Shown: piece by piece, positions 45,201-58,224 of the stretch
Layout of the letters: each line of letters opens with the position of its first letter
Numbering within the stretch: position 1 is the stretch's first letter
Source of the DNA: Nannobrachium achirus
Taxonomy: Eukaryota > Chordata > Actinopteri > Myctophiformes > Myctophidae
DNA: 64,000 nt
Assembly (NCBI GenBank): GCA_963921795.1
Contig: OY997647.1
Coordinates: 65,217,675 to 65,281,674 of the forward strand
Reading direction: 5' to 3'
Notes under the pieces: generated by a model
The model's database searches: none
What the model saw: the letters and a program-made list of their open reading frames with translations, nothing else
Told to the model about the DNA's origin: nothing
Program-made: the position numbers and the translations under genes

Positions 45201-45395
45201 CCTCTCCAGCGTTATAAGCCAGTATGGATCTGGCCCTCATCTGCCTCCCCTCGGTGTTCTTCCCAGAGCAGGTGTGTGAGCACATCGTCCAGGAGGTCCA
45301 GGGGCTCAGGGCACAGTCCTTGGAGCAGGGCACCTCGCACATCACGGGCATGGGCAGGATGGCATCGCGGCACAGCTGCCTCTCCACGTACTCCC
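45201..45395 (-). CDS. thsd7a: THSD7A exon (EYVERQLCRDAI...ARSILAY), 195 nt
   Basis: Minus-strand exon (G)EYVERQLCRDAILPMPVM, CEVPCSKDCALSPWTSWTMC, SHTCSGKNTEGRQMRARSI, LAYNAGE(G). It matches remembered THSD7A (VDRQLCRDAIFPIPVACDAPC...CSHTCSGKTTEGKQIRARSI). It contains the end of one TSP1 repeat and WTSWTMCSHTC, the start of the next. Acceptor CCTCCCTCCAG, donor GAGG|GTGAGT; phase 1 on both sides. It is the most 5' THSD7A exon in the window. The preceding exon is not seen in the remaining 18.6 kb, so that intron is at least that long or the exon was missed. Confidence 0.96.
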
Positions 45396-45439
45396 CTGGA
45401 GGGAGGGGCAGAGCACAGGGACAAATAATCATACATAAT

Positions 45440-46440
45440 ATTTAACCAGCATTAACAGGAGCATTGGAATACATGTACTTTTTGAGCGGCGCGTGTGTCC
45501 GTAGCCTTTTTCCTCAGCGTTTTGCCATAGTAAAATGTGTGTGTGTAGCATAGCCTGTACATCCTAGACTCAAATCCTAGTCTGAAGACGTTATGCAAGC
45601 ACGACTCAACAGATATCAGCTCCAACAGAGCTGAATGACTATAGATATGTTTTTGATTTACCAGACTGTAAACCACAAACTAGAAGTTATTAATCTGTTA
45701 AATTCTCAATGCAGACCCTCATTTTGTTGAATTAGATTTTTTTACTTAACTCATATATATATATTAGGAATTATAAGACATAACACTTTAAAAGTATTAT
45801 GTTGAAAATTATTATGAAAGTGTAAAAACAGTATATCTCCAACAGTTTGTGGAACAACAGTATAAGTCCGTACAAGCAATATTCAGCAGACAAAGGGAGC
45901 AGATAACATTAAAACAGACAATTGAACAAAATGAGGGGGGCGTGCATTAACAATTTAACAAATTAGAAATGACTAGTTTGTGGTTTACAAAAAATATCTA
46001 TATTCCAAAAAATATATATATATATGGACTTAGACTGTTATTCGTATACTCAATTCTCATAGCTAGTCGTTGCTACAGAATGCTTTTTTCAGTAACAAGA
46101 GGGAACATTTTTGAGCGGTGCTGACCGTTCCTACATCTGGCTTTGTGTATATGTATATCTGTCCGTCCCAAGCTTCGTGGGACATCATGAAATGAACTCA
46201 TAAAACTCATAAAATGCACAACTCACTTCAGACTGACAAGCACTTGGAATAGTAGGCATAAGATTTAGTTTGACTCGCTTCCACAGATAAATATTGTTAA
46301 AATAGACAAACTACAAACTCACGACGGCTTGCATAGCAGAACGGATATTTTCACATTTGCTTCCATCTTACGTAATATTTGACAATTTGGCCAAGTTGTT
46401 ATTGAAAAGGTCTTGCAGATACTGTATATTGTGCATAATG
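45440..46440. other. AT-rich intronic DNA, no gene seen
   Basis: No exon or element boundaries recognised. A degenerate hairpin-like remnant lies near 46305-46360. Confidence 0.45.
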
Positions 46441-46454
46441 TATGTTGGTTTGTT

Positions 46455-46625
46455 TGTTTACTGTTAATCATCTGGGGACCCCCCAACATTACATACTGCT
46501 GCTTGGTTGTACATCAAACATTAAACTAATCATCTGGGGACCCCCCAAAATACTGCCGCTTGGTGGTACATCAAACATTAAACTAATCATCTGGGGACCC
46601 CCCAAAATACTGCTGCTTGGTTGTA
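46455..46625. repeat. ~56-bp tandem repeat, 3 units
   Basis: Unit AATCATCTGGGGACCCCCCA plus ...TGGTTGTACATCAAACATTA. Confidence 0.9.
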
Positions 46626-46634
46626 TATCAAAGC

Positions 46635-46800
46635 AGCCTTTAACACATGCAGGAGAGGCTGTTCATTCATTGGTTGTACAACACATAGCCTTTAACACAG
46701 GGGAGGCAGCTCATTGGTTGTACAACACATAGCCTTTAACACAGGAGAGGCAGCTCATTGGATGTACAACACATAGCCTTTAACTCAGCGAGCCAGCTCA
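46635..46800. repeat. ~45-bp tandem repeat, 3-4 units
   Basis: Unit GCAGCTCATTGGTTGTACAA then CACATAGCCTTTAACACAGG. Confidence 0.88.
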
Positions 46801-46879
46801 TTGGTGCGTGGGCGTATAGTGTTACTACCAGAGCAGAGCTGAACCTTTGCTCCTCACAGATGTTCAGGATCTCCTCCAT

Positions 46880-47292
46880 GTTTAATGCATCCAGGCCTGG
46901 AATTATTGAATGCTTTAAAAACAGCAGATATACAAGCTCACAGCGCGGCACCGAACATTTGTGAAAATCTTTAAATATATCTATTTTTTAAGCAAACATT
47001 TGTAACTGCAAATTTTGCTTCTGGGGGGTCCCTGGAACTAAATATTTTGAGATGGGGGTCCGTGGCCAAATACATATCATGTTGGGGGGTCCTTCACATG
47101 AAAAGGTTTGAGCATCACTGACATAGAAACATAGGTTTAAAAAAAAAAAAAAAAAACCTTATAAAGATTTAAAAGACACTTTTAGAATCGGGTCAAGAAT
47201 TGCACAATGTTCACGATTTTTCAAAATAGATTTTTCAATATTTAAAGCATAAAATAATGCGTTCCTGGTCTAAATGTCTTAATGCATCCAGT
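46880..47292. mobile_element. Family B element, degraded
   Basis: TTTAATGCATCCAGGCCTGG at the left and an inverted relative near 47262-47290 at the right. Half a hairpin at 46918-46955; the other half is deleted. Confidence 0.65.
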
Positions 47293-47442
47293 GTGAGGAG
47301 AAGGTCAGCCAGCAGGATAAATACACCGCATCAATAAAACCACACACTGTAGCATCATTAGAGGAAGAGCTCTGAATGTCTGACAACACGGACGTCTGCC
47401 AAGACATCTTGTTCTGAATGATTTACCCAACGTTAAGATAAC

Positions 47443-47602
<160 letters not shown>

Positions 47603-48107
47603 AGCAATGCAATATAACCGCAAACTGATTGATTCCGTCAGCCCCAGACTAATACAAACACGCTCAAATGAATCAATTACATCATAATTAGTGGTTGATT
47701 ATCCAACAATGTGTTTTTGTTAAATAAACATAATTGATTCTTTCATAACCGATGGTCATCATGAAATGTGGGTCATGATTAGCCTGGTGTTGCTCATACT
47801 AATTCCTCACTGCGTATCGGATATTAGTCTGAACTCGTGGGCAGAATTTTCATTTCCAAGGGGTGGGTTAAAACAAAATGGCTCTGGACACGATTGGTTA
47901 GACCAGACCAATGCTGGGCCCTGATTGGTCCCCCAAATCTCTGAGGAGAGGAAATGGATTCACAATTGAGCGGGGCCAGACCCATATTCACCAAGGGCAA
48001 GTTTTTGTTTTTTCCCAGGCGGATTGGTCTGGTTCCAGGCTGGGTCATGATGACCACAAGAACAAGATTGAGCCTGCTTAGGAGGCCCATCACCGGGCTG
48101 GCACTTT

Positions 48108-48372
48108 ACCCAATCTGGGGGTTCAAATCCACCCTTTACCCAAAGGGTCTGGGGGTTCAAATCCACCCTTTACCCAATGGTTCTGGGGGTTCAAATCCAC
48201 CCTTTACCCAATGGGTCAGGGGGTTCAAATCCACCCTTTACCCAATGGGTCAGGGGGTTCAAATCCACTTTACCCAATGGTTCTGGGGGTTCAAATCCAC
48301 ACTTTACCCAATGGGTCAGGGGGTTCAAATCCAACCTTTACCCAATGGTTCTGGGGGTTCAAACCCAGGAGT
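48108..48372. repeat. ~33-bp minisatellite
   Basis: Unit GGGGGTTCAAATCCACCCTT then TACCCAATGGTTCT, about 8 copies. Confidence 0.93.
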
Positions 48373-48411
48373 AGGACGGAGGTTCCACACTGGCAGTACA
48401 AGATACAACAG

Positions 48412-48548
<137 letters not shown>

Positions 48549-48979
48549 TGACTGAAACTGGGGAGAAAAGGGAGTTCATAGAAACCCAGAAGAAGCTGGG
48601 AGTGGAGACCAAGGACCACTTCTCTACTGGCCTTGGAACAGAGGATGCCCACATCTATTCTGCTTTTCTTGGTAAATGTACCAACAAAAGCAGTATAGCA
48701 CCACTACTGGCCAGCTGTGAATAGAATAGCCTTTCTTCAAGCTCAAGCGAGCCGTGAGCTTGCGGCTATTTAACATTTTTTTTTTAATGTTTTTAAAATA
48801 ATCATTATAACAAAATAACAACCATGTCTCTACAGCTGAAAAAAGTGAAGTTTATGATCCAACTTGTGCAGCTTCAGTAAAGCCGTTGTCACAGCAAGAC
48901 AGTTTGGACAGGTGAACAAGGATGAAGGTAATTATTAATTAATGTGCGTGCGTGCGTGCATGTTAGTGTGTACCAGCAC

Positions 48980-49558
48980 CAGGGACGTGCTGGGCCCCTG
49001 ATTCAGCCCGGGAAAAAGAGTTGTAGAGGCCCTCATTGTTTTGAGCGCTATAGAGAGAGATCTCTCTCTATAGCGCTGCTGCTACTCAAAGATTTGCCAT
49101 TTCAGATCATGACAAGTGACAAGCCAGTGGGCCAATTACTGTACATGAGTTATATTTCGTTGTTGTCTGGTGGAAACCATGTATGTCCAAAACCGTTTGT
49201 TTTGTATTCATAATTTTAAATATGATTTAAACTAGTGAAAACAGCAGATCTACAAGCACACACCGCCTCGCACCGCGAGGCGTTGTGTGCTTGTAGATCT
49301 GCTGTTTTCACTACTTTTGTGCAACGGCCTTGTATGATGAAGCAGGGCTTTGCGAAAGAATTTACAAATTTGAAACTTGGAGATACGAGGTTTCTGCCCG
49401 ACAGTGACTATTTACTTTGTTGGCCGCACAGCCCCCAAAATTGCACGAAGGCCGACATTTTATTTGAATTCTTTTCCTAATGGCCGGCCTGGACCGGCCG
49501 GGAATGAACCGGCCGTTCGGGAGTTGTCCCGCTTTTCCCAATGGCCAGCACGTCCCTG
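48980..49558. mobile_element. Complete hAT, CAGGGACGTGCTGG family, reverse orientation
   Basis: Flanks ACCAGCAC and ACCGGCAC (7 of 8). Hairpin at 49231-49313. Orientation opposite to 24748-25287. Confidence 0.92.
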
Positions 49559-49718
49559 ACCGGCACCATGCAGCTCCTAACACACAAACACAAACAGCTA
49601 ATGTTGTAAAAAACAACACGGGCCACAATTAACACCGCATTACCATCTGCTGTGGTTCCCTGTCACAATGTCTGCCATGACAAGATGCCAGGAAGACTTC
49701 ACGGACATTTTTTATAGG

Positions 49719-49736
49719 GGGGGGGGGGGGGGGGGG
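49719..49736. repeat. Poly-G run
   Basis: About 18 G. Similar G/C runs lie at about 50327-50344 and 50356-50370. Confidence 0.9.
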
Positions 49737-49834
49737 ATGGACAAGACAGCGGCTGACGGACAGGACATATTAAATGTGTAGACGTTTGGGGGTCTTTTCA
49801 AGGATGTGGCCGGGCGGGGGGGAACGGGATGTAT

Positions 49835-50262
49835 TAACCCATGAATACCTGGACATATTTTATACTTAAAAGTAGCAGATCTATTATAAGCTGACAGCGC
49901 AGTGAGCTTGTATATCTGCTATTTATGAAAAATCATGATTTTCTTTTGCAAATCCTTTGAATATATATTTTTAAAAACGAACATTTGTAACTGAGATATT
50001 TGCTTCTGGGTGGGGTCCCTGCAACAACATATTTTGAGATGGGGGTCCCCGGACCAAATACATGTCATTTTTGGGGGGTCCTTGACATGAAAAATACTGA
50101 GAATCACTGATTTAGAAGAAGGATGTAGAAGACATTTATAGAATCGGGGTCAAAAATATTGAAAGACACTTGCACACGTTTTCACGTAAAAAAATTTTTT
50201 TTTTTTTAATAGTTAAAGCATAAAACGTGACATGGACGCGTTCCCGATCGCAATGGGTTAAA
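49835..50262. mobile_element. Family B element
   Basis: ATTAACCCATGAATACCTGG at the left and CGATCGCAATGGGTTAAAT at the right. Hairpin at about 49867-49926 with a reduced loop. Confidence 0.75.
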
Positions 50263-51261
50263 TATTGTGAGATCTAGCAACTGTGGACGTCGCATCGATC
50301 CTGAACCGCAGGGGGTTCCTGCAAACCCCCCCCCCCCCCCCCCCATCTCATCATTAAGGGGGGGGGGGGGTTAAGATCCCCACCATGACGGAGGGGGGAG
50401 GGGAGGGGGGATAGCGGGGGGGGTGAAGGGTCAGTCACATGATGTGTCAGAAAGCCGCGGGGACGAAACAATCCATTCTCATCAGGAAGAAGACAACAGG
50501 AGGTCGATAAAGAAGGGGGGGAGGAATGTGGTGTATCTCTGGTCCATAGCGTTAGAAGGAGTTTTTCTTATGTGACGCTATGTCACTGATAATCCGAGAG
50601 GGGAGGGGAGTGATGCATGCTGGGAGGAGATCATTAGATTGTCAGTATGACACTGATGGTTCTGATGATGATGATGTCAGTGTCATCTGCCCCCATGGAT
50701 TCATCACCGTCACATCCCCGAACCTGACAAAACCTGAAAACAGACGATCTACAACAGGGTTCCCCAATAGGTGGGGCTACTGTCTGGCCCACACCAACCC
50801 CAGTAATAATGGTGGTATAAGAGCAGCAACAACACTATCGTCATTGTTGGGCGGAAACCTCGTATCTCAAATTTGTACGTTCTTTCACAAAGTAAAGTCC
50901 TGCTTCATCATACGAGGCCGTCGCACAAAAGTAGTGAAAACAGCAGATCTACAAGCACACAACGCCTCGCACCGCGAGCACCGCGAGGCGTTATCATTTT
51001 TAAAATGATAAATGCAAAACGAACGGTTTTGGACATACAAGATTTTCACCCGACAACAACGATATCTGAACTGTCACTGGAGTAGTGGGAACGCCACCGT
51101 CGCCCCCTGCAATGTTGTGGCCCTCGGCTTGGTACCCTAGACATGATTCAATGTTGTGGCCCTCGGCTTGGTACCCTTGACATAATTCAATGTTGTGGCC
51201 CTCGGCTTGGTACCCTAGACATAATTCAATGTTGTGGCCCTCGGCTTGGTACCCTAGACAT

Positions 51262-53077
51262 TAGGGATGGTCCGATCAGGTTTTTTGGAACCGATCACCG
51301 AGCACCGATCACAAAAGTTTGATCACCCGATACCGATCAATCACCGATCCGATCAAGTTATTATTTATATATTATTTATATTTTCTAAATGTTAATGTTT
51401 TAACTTTAATTAATTCATTCACTCATGAATTCATTTATATATTTGCCTTATAGTTATTTACCAGCATTACTATGTATTTATTATCATAGCAGTAACTAAT
51501 TATTCCTTCAGCACAGTGTTGTTTTTGTCTTAGTCTTAGTCTTTTTGACGAAATGCTTCTTTTAGTCAGATTTTAGTCATTTATATCCCTGATAGTTTTA
51601 GTCTAGTTTTAGTCGACGAGAACTCAAAAGGTTTTAGTCCAGTTTTAGTCAATAGTTTTAGTCAAAAAGAAAAATGTGTCTTTAAGGCGGCTGAATGATT
51701 TTGAGAAAATATCTAATTGCAATTTTTATTTACGGTATACATTTTATATAGTAGGGTAAGTGGTTTTTGGTTAAAACAAAACATTATAGGTTAAAAAGGT
51801 TATATTATTTTCTTATAATAAATTATTTGAACCAAAGAAAATCACTTACACCAAGCTGAATATATATTGTGTAATAATACATTTAAAAAGCATTGGAGTA
51901 TTACTACTAACTAGGCAAATTGGCAATCATGCAATGGTTCAGTTTAGTTATATTTCCAAAATGTAATATTTATAGGAATATAAAACATTATATTCAGAAA
52001 AAATCTCAGTAATGCTGTTGTCTGTTGCCTCTCATTATTGTCAAGGAAAGATGTACCTTATTTCGCTGCCTTGCTTTCATTATGCTCAAGGCAAAATAAT
52101 TACCGTATGACACGTTTTACACTGTGAAGTAACTAGGCCTAGTAGGCTACTTAAGTACTGTACTGTGCATGATCTTCTAGATCTGCTATGCTCAAACATT
52201 TTGTATTTTTACTTTTGATACTTTATACATTTCGATGCCAGGACGTTTGTGCTTTTACTTGAGTACATTTTGAATAATGGACTTACTTAACTCGTAAGGG
52301 ATTGCAGTATTGATACTTTTACTCGAGTATAAAATGCGAGTAGGCCTACTTTTTTCACCACATGGTTTCACCGCAAAAGAAAACATTACTTTCACTTTCA
52401 ACGTTACGGCCAGTGAAGCTTGCATAAGGATTGGAACGTAACGATTACAATAACATCACTGCAGCGCGTGCAGCCACATGGAGTACTTTGGAACGGGAAT
52501 AAGAACTTTTATCACACTGCTTCTCAAAGCAAAGGAATATAAAGGAATATGATTTGTTAAAAGGACAGCTTACCATAACTGGAATAGGAGCGTTCCACAG
52601 TAAGTAAGCCTGCATTATTTTCGTGGATTGTAAACGTTTCTTCTTTTCCAAAAAACGAACATATATTGACATCTTTCCTCAATCAGATGATTAGCTTTTA
52701 TTTCCCAATACCCAGCAGACAACAACAAATAACACGTGTATTCTCATGCCGACATTCCAGCCAATGACACAGCCTGTTGCTGCATCCAAGAACGTTCCCC
52801 TATATGATTGGCCACTACTCTTACAATATTTTGCAGCTTTTCATTCATTTTAAACGTCGTTATCGTCTCGTCAACAAAAACAACACTGCTAGTTCAGCAC
52901 TGTGGAAATCAATACCCCAAAATGGCCTCAAGTGGGCATACTGAACGGCTGGTTGATCGGATGCACCGATCGGATCGGATCGGTGAATTTACCTTTTGAT
53001 CTAAACCACCGATTATCACCGATCACGCTTTGATCGGCCCGATCCGATCCATTGCCGATTGATCGGTAACATCTCTA
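51262..53077. mobile_element. hAT element, 1816 bp, TAGGGATG family
   Basis: Ends TAGGGATGGTCCGATC and GATCGGTAACATCTCTA. Perfect target duplication CTAGACAT (51254-51261, 53078-53085) inside the minisatellite. CACCGATC words near both ends. No transposase frame seen. Shares a ~70-bp segment (CTGTGCATGATCTTCTAGAT) with the hAT at 2071-2504. Confidence 0.92.
51514..52888. mobile_element. CAGTGTTG-family element nested in the hAT
   Basis: Ends CAGTGTTGTTTTTG and CAAAAACAACACTG, with TTTTAGTCGAC-type subterminal sequence on the left. No convincing target duplication. No hairpin module in this copy. Confidence 0.65.
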
Positions 53078-54039
53078 CTAGACATCATTCAAAGTTGTGG
53101 CCCTGGGCTTGGTACCCTAGACATAATTCAATGTTGTGGCCCTCGGCTTGGTACCCTAGACATGATTCAATGTTGTGGCCCTCTGCTTGGTAGCCTAGAC
53201 ATGATTCAATGTTGTGGCCCTCTGCTTGGTACCCTAGACATGATTCAATGTTGTGGCCCTCTGCTTGGTACCCTAGACATGATTCAATGTTGTGGCCCTC
53301 TGCTTGGTACCCTAGACATGATTCAATGTTGTGGCCCTCTGCTTGGTACCCTAGACATGATTCAATGTTGTGGCCCTCTGCTTGGTACCCTAGACATGAT
53401 TCAATGTTGTGGCCCTCGGCTTGGTACCCTAGACATGATTCAATGTTGTGGCCCTCGGCTTGGTACCCTAGACATGATTCAATGTTGTGGCCCTCGGCTT
53501 GGTACCCTAGACATGATTCAATGTTGTGGCCCTCGGCTTGGTACCCTAGACATGATTCAATGTTGTGGCCCTCGGCTTGGTACCCTAGACATGATTCAAT
53601 GTTGTGGCCCTCGGCTTGGTACCCTAGACATGATTCAATGTTGTGGCCCTCGGCTTGGTACCCTAGACATGATTCAATGTTGTGGCCCTCGGCTTGGTAC
53701 CCTAGACATGATTCAATGTTGTGGCCCTCTGCTTGGTACCCTAGACATGATTCAATGCTGTGGCCCTCTGCTTGGTACCCTAGACATGATTTGGCCCTTG
53801 AGGAAAACTAATCGGGGAACCCTCATCTACATGCTCACAGCGGGGCCCTCATCTTGCCTAACCCTAACCCTCACATCCTTAAAGCCATGTGCAGTTTTTC
53901 TGATAGATGCTTTGCCAGGCCAGTTTGGAAAGAAACCAGTGATTCGTGCTTGCTGTTCACATCCTTTCTGTGTTCATTGTGTCAACTAAAACTATGACCA
54001 AAACTAAATGGAAACTAAACTAGAAGCAGTGCTCTTCCG

Positions 54040-54460
54040 AGCACAGGTCTCCACCAGGCCACACAAATTGCCCTGTTATAGCGCCACCATGAGGGCCATT
54101 TGAAAAATTTGGGGCAGAGGTTCTGAATTGGCATCCAGGGAGTGTGTGCGCTCATTTTAGGATCGACCGGGCCAACGGCGCCGGAGATTAGCTGTACACA
54201 AACTCGGAGGACGAATGGGCCTGTTATAGCGCCACCATGAGGGCCATTTGAGAAATTTGGGGCAGAGGTTCTAGATTGCCATCCAGGGAGTGTGTGTGCT
54301 CACTTTGGCAGCGTCCGGGCCAACGGCGACTGAGATTAGCTGCTCACAAACTCCGAGGACGCACGCACGCACGGACGCACGGACGGACGGACGGACACAC
54401 GGACGGACGGAGGGGAAAACATACTCTCCCCCATGCCTTCGGCTGGTGGAGACAATCAAG
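54040..54460. mobile_element. Inverted relative of 5085-6180
   Basis: Two ~170-bp tandem units (TATAGCGCCACCATGAGGGC ... CAACGGCG), a GGAC/GCAC microsatellite at 54361-54408, and the end TGCCTTCGGCTGGTGGAGAC. Confidence 0.65.
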
Positions 54461-54742
54461 ACTATGGGGACTAAAACGCAGACCAAATAAACTGACAATT
54501 TTAGACGGTTGCCATGTTACAGAGGGACTAAAAGTAGAACTAAAGCTGACTCTCCACCAAACTACAAGAGACTCCTCCCAACTCCTTCAGACAGGCAGTC
54601 TGTGGCAAATCAAAGCAGCTGATTGGCATTAGAAAACATAATGTTTACATTGCCAAAACAAGTGTCAAAATATAATAAAAACTGTTGAAAATGGGGAACG
54701 TATATACAGTTGGAGGGGGCTCAGCATTGTGTAAACAGAGCT

Positions 54743-55640
54743 ACCGTAAATTCTCTTATAGGAACCCGGGCTATTATTTGTCTCAAGAGTAGCGGGCACC
54801 AGGCTCTTGTTGGAAGCAGGACAGTATAAGAGACAAGGCTTTTATTCCTATTTCTCAAAAATATCAGAATGATTCAGATCAGATTTTTTTATTAGATACC
54901 GTATTTTTGGAAAAAAATATAAATATTATATATTATATATTAGGTTATTTATAAAGAAAAGCGTTTTTATTGGAAAATCATCATAGAAAGGCTCATACAG
55001 AGATAACATTCTGCTGTATTGTATTGCATTAACCAATTCATACTGAAAATCAGCTCCTCATAATGTGTATCAGAATAGAATACAGTCCACACAGCATACT
55101 GCTGGGGAATAAAAAACACTACATTTCCCATCAAGCTCAGCGGCTCGTTTCGTCATTCAGATGCGACTCTCCCTGGTAAACAGGAACCACAGGATACTAG
55201 CATGGATACTAGTATAGCCGCATTAGCTTCATTGAGCTTCATTTACTGTTTGGATTAAACTTCCACGCTAAAGATCTCATGTGCGGCCGTCATCCACGCC
55301 GATGTTCGCGAGGACTACGCACACGCACGCGCCCCGGTAAGTTGCCAAAGTCATCCGTCTTTGCCAAACGGAACGTGAAATGAGCGGCGTCCAAATATCG
55401 CTGCGCAGTTTGTAGACAGTGTACGGTAAATCACCGTAACAGCTGGCTTGGGATGTGAGTGACAGTCAGACAGAGTGGAGAAAGGTACTCCTGAATGATA
55501 CGTAACGTAAAAAAAAGAGGAAAAAGGAGGCTCTTATTGGAGCGTCGGCTCTTAATTACTTAATTCAATTGCGCACCCGGAAATTAAAGCAGGTCCGGTT
55601 CTTTATTAAATATAGGATATTATTAGAGCATTTACGGTAT
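54743..55640. mobile_element. Inverted-end element with promoter-like interior
   Basis: Left TACCGTAAATTCTCTTATAG, right GAGCATTTACGGTA. The interior holds ACTACATTTCCCATCAAGC (ZNF143-like), a CpG cluster and a consensus donor CCCCG|GTAAGT at about 55337. No transposase frame recognised. Confidence 0.5.
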
Positions 55641-55984
55641 GTCACATAGCGCTGTTACATATTATACAGGGTATAATAGCAGCAATCTCTTGCAGTCGCT
55701 TTGGTACAAATAGCAGCATTTTTCCCCTCAAAACGATTTAAAAGGGAAAGGCCTCAGAGTTAACATGCGTAGCAGCTTGCATCATTCAGTAAAGCAACGA
55801 TACGGTAACGTAAGGAGCAGAAAGAGGAAGCAGAAAGCGTCTTGGCCGGAGGGGTTTTTAATAATAAACACACACACGGTTTAGTAGAAGAAACACGGCA
55901 TGCATTTACAATGCAAATGACTGGTGGAGGAGCACACATTATCCCTATTAGACCTCCAACGCTTCTGTGCTGCGTTAGCTTTGA

Positions 55985-56245
55985 ACAATTATTTGAATGC
56001 TTTAACTATTAACAAATAGCAGATATACAAGCTCACAGCGCGGCACCGAGTGCCGCACTGCGAGCTTGTATATCTGCTATTTTTCTAAAGATCTTGAAAA
56101 AAAAAAAGTCTTTGAATATTTTTTACCAGATTCTATAATGTGTTCTAAATCAGTGGTTCTAAAACGTTTTCACGTCAAGGACCCCCAAAATTACATGTAG
56201 CCTATTTGGCCGCCGACCCCCATTTCAAATTATGTTGTTTCAGGG

Positions 56246-56277
<32 letters not shown>

Positions 56278-56465
56278 ACACCAGAAGCAGAGATTTGAAT
56301 TGCAAAAGTTTGCTTTGAAAAATATACATTCAAAGATTTGCACACATTTTCACAATTTTTCAAAAATAGCAGATCTACAAGCTCATAGCGCGGCACTCGG
56401 TGCCGCGCTATGAGCTTGTATGTCTGCTATTTTTCAATAGATAAAGTATAAAATAATGGTTAAAG
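55985..56465. mobile_element. Family B element with C33 run
   Basis: TTGAATGCTTTAAC left, TAAAATAATGGTTAAAGTGG right. Hairpins at 56013-56085 and 56361-56435. A run of about 33 C lies at 56246-56278. Confidence 0.78.
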
Positions 56466-56626
56466 TGGATGAAACAAATCGAGGTCTTAATTATTTATAC
56501 AGCATATGTAGTGTTACTGTACTTCCACTCATCCTGTGCCTGTGGCTGCAGGATGCAGCGAGCGGGGAGCGTTCCAAACCCATTCATCACACCTTCACTT
56601 CACAGAGCGTGAGAACAGAACAGCAG

Positions 56627-56627
<1 letters not shown>

Positions 56628-56686
<59 letters not shown>

Positions 56687-56703
56687 TGTGTGTGTGTGTG
56701 TGT

Positions 56704-56744
<41 letters not shown>

Positions 56745-56757
56745 CGTGTGCGTGCGT

Positions 56758-56791
<34 letters not shown>

Positions 56792-56792
56792 C
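56628..56792. repeat. (GT)n compound microsatellite
   Basis: GT repeat with CTGT and GCGTGC interruptions; (CAT)n follows at 56866-56891. Confidence 0.96.
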
Positions 56793-56999
56793 TCTGCCCA
56801 TGGCGAGCCAGGCAACCCCAGCACACATCAAAGGCAGCGCTGTGTGTTTTTAAAACCTTACACACATCATCATCATCATCATCATCATCATCGTTCCTCC
56901 ACTGATGTAGAAGCTGCACCGCAACAACCTGCCTCTGCTCTAGGAAGACAACCTTCTATGAATACAGGCTTCTGTGCATTTACTGTAGTGTTGGGTGTA

Positions 57000-58220
57000 A
57001 CGTGTTAAAACTATCTGCGTTAGTGTAACCTGTAACGGATTACTTTTTTGGGTAACGGAGTCACCTAACGAGTTTGTTTGCCAATTTTCGTCGTTTCGTT
57101 ATCCAGATGCCACATTTACGCTGTTTCCTGAATGAATGAGCCGTTTCTGTCAACAGAGACAGAGACTGACCGATCACCGATGCCTTGCAGTCTGCGTTGA
57201 TCGTGTAATCATTCTACACAATCTACAGTATTCAATATCGGTCACCACTTTTGGTGTGACAACGGGTCACCATCCCTAGTGGCGAAAAAAAACAACAACT
57301 TCTGGGAAATCAGATTACAATATTAGTCTTGTTTACATTAATTTGGCAGGGCTTGAGAGAAGACAGAGGTTGCCCTTTAGTAAGGCTGTGGGAGTAGGGG
57401 AAATGTCGCTCTTTCGATGTGTCATTCTTTTGAGTTCAGACAGCAGTTCATTCCGAATGGAGCGTTTATATGACAAATGTATCCCGATTGAAACGGCATA
57501 AACCACCTCTTCAGACCAGAATGAAAATTAATTCGGGTCAGACCGGAATGGCCATTCCTAAACGTTTATATGAGCATTTCTATTCTGAATGAGCAGTCAT
57601 TCCGAATATAAGTGGAATACATCTGTGCATATAAACGCACCCAATGATCCCCTTCTCCTTATTCAACTCATACTTGGACATGACATAATATGTCCGACTA
57701 CACATATTATGTGTAGTCAGAAGAATTGGGTACCACATAAGTTGTTTTTTATAATGTTCTTTATACACATGTCTGTGCCACTGGAGAACTTAACAAGTGA
57801 TGCCATCGGCCAGACATTGACAGACAGTGGATCGTCAGTAAATTGTCAGAACATTGACAGTGAGAAAGGAGGTCATTTGTAAAGGTGTTGTTGTTGTTAT
57901 GTAAATGCTGCTCACATTCTTATTTCCAATGAAAAGAAGTGTTGAAAAGTGCCTTTAGTTTTCAGTAACAAAACAGAAGAATGAGCAAGGATAAACCACG
58001 AAATTAAACCTGCGAATACAAGTATATTTCCAGAAACAAATGCAGGAAAAGTACAAGAAATTCTGACATTTTGAAATGGCACATCTGTAAATAAACGTGG
58101 ATTGATTTGATGAGTCTATTCCAGACGAGAGAGAGGTAATCTCCTCTGCTCTCAATCAGAGGTAAACAATATAACATGGAATAAAAACAGTTTTGACTGC
58201 ATGCTGACTTGCTGTGCAGC
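57000..58220. other. Intronic DNA, no gene seen
   Basis: Contains GTTTATATG-rich repeat sequence around 57440-57620 and a small TACACATATTATGTGTA palindrome at about 57697-57715. Confidence 0.45.
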
Positions 58221-58224
58221 CAGC

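Larger units (their letters stand above)
51105..53795. repeat. 39-bp minisatellite, split by a hAT
   Basis: Unit CATGATTCAATGTTGTGGCC then CTCGGCTTGGTACCCTAGA. About 4 copies before 51262 and about 18 after 53085. Copies fall into CTCGG and CTCTG variants in blocks. The period is a multiple of three, so a 275-codon open frame runs through it. Confidence 0.95.
50755..53824. mobile_element. hAT, CAGGGTTCCCC family, swollen by minisatellite and nested elements
   Basis: Left CAGGGTTCCCCAATAGG, right CGGGGAACCCT. Flanks ATCTACAA and ATCTACAT (7 of 8). The insertion site is itself a hairpin module (ACGATCTACAA before, ATCTACATGCTCACAGCG after). Contains a family A half-hairpin (50934-50994), a 39-bp minisatellite and a second hAT (51262-53077). 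Confidence 0.85.

Noticed and set aside
53162..53989. 275-codon repetitive open frame
   Set aside because: Product of the 39-bp minisatellite inside a transposon; no independent coding signal.
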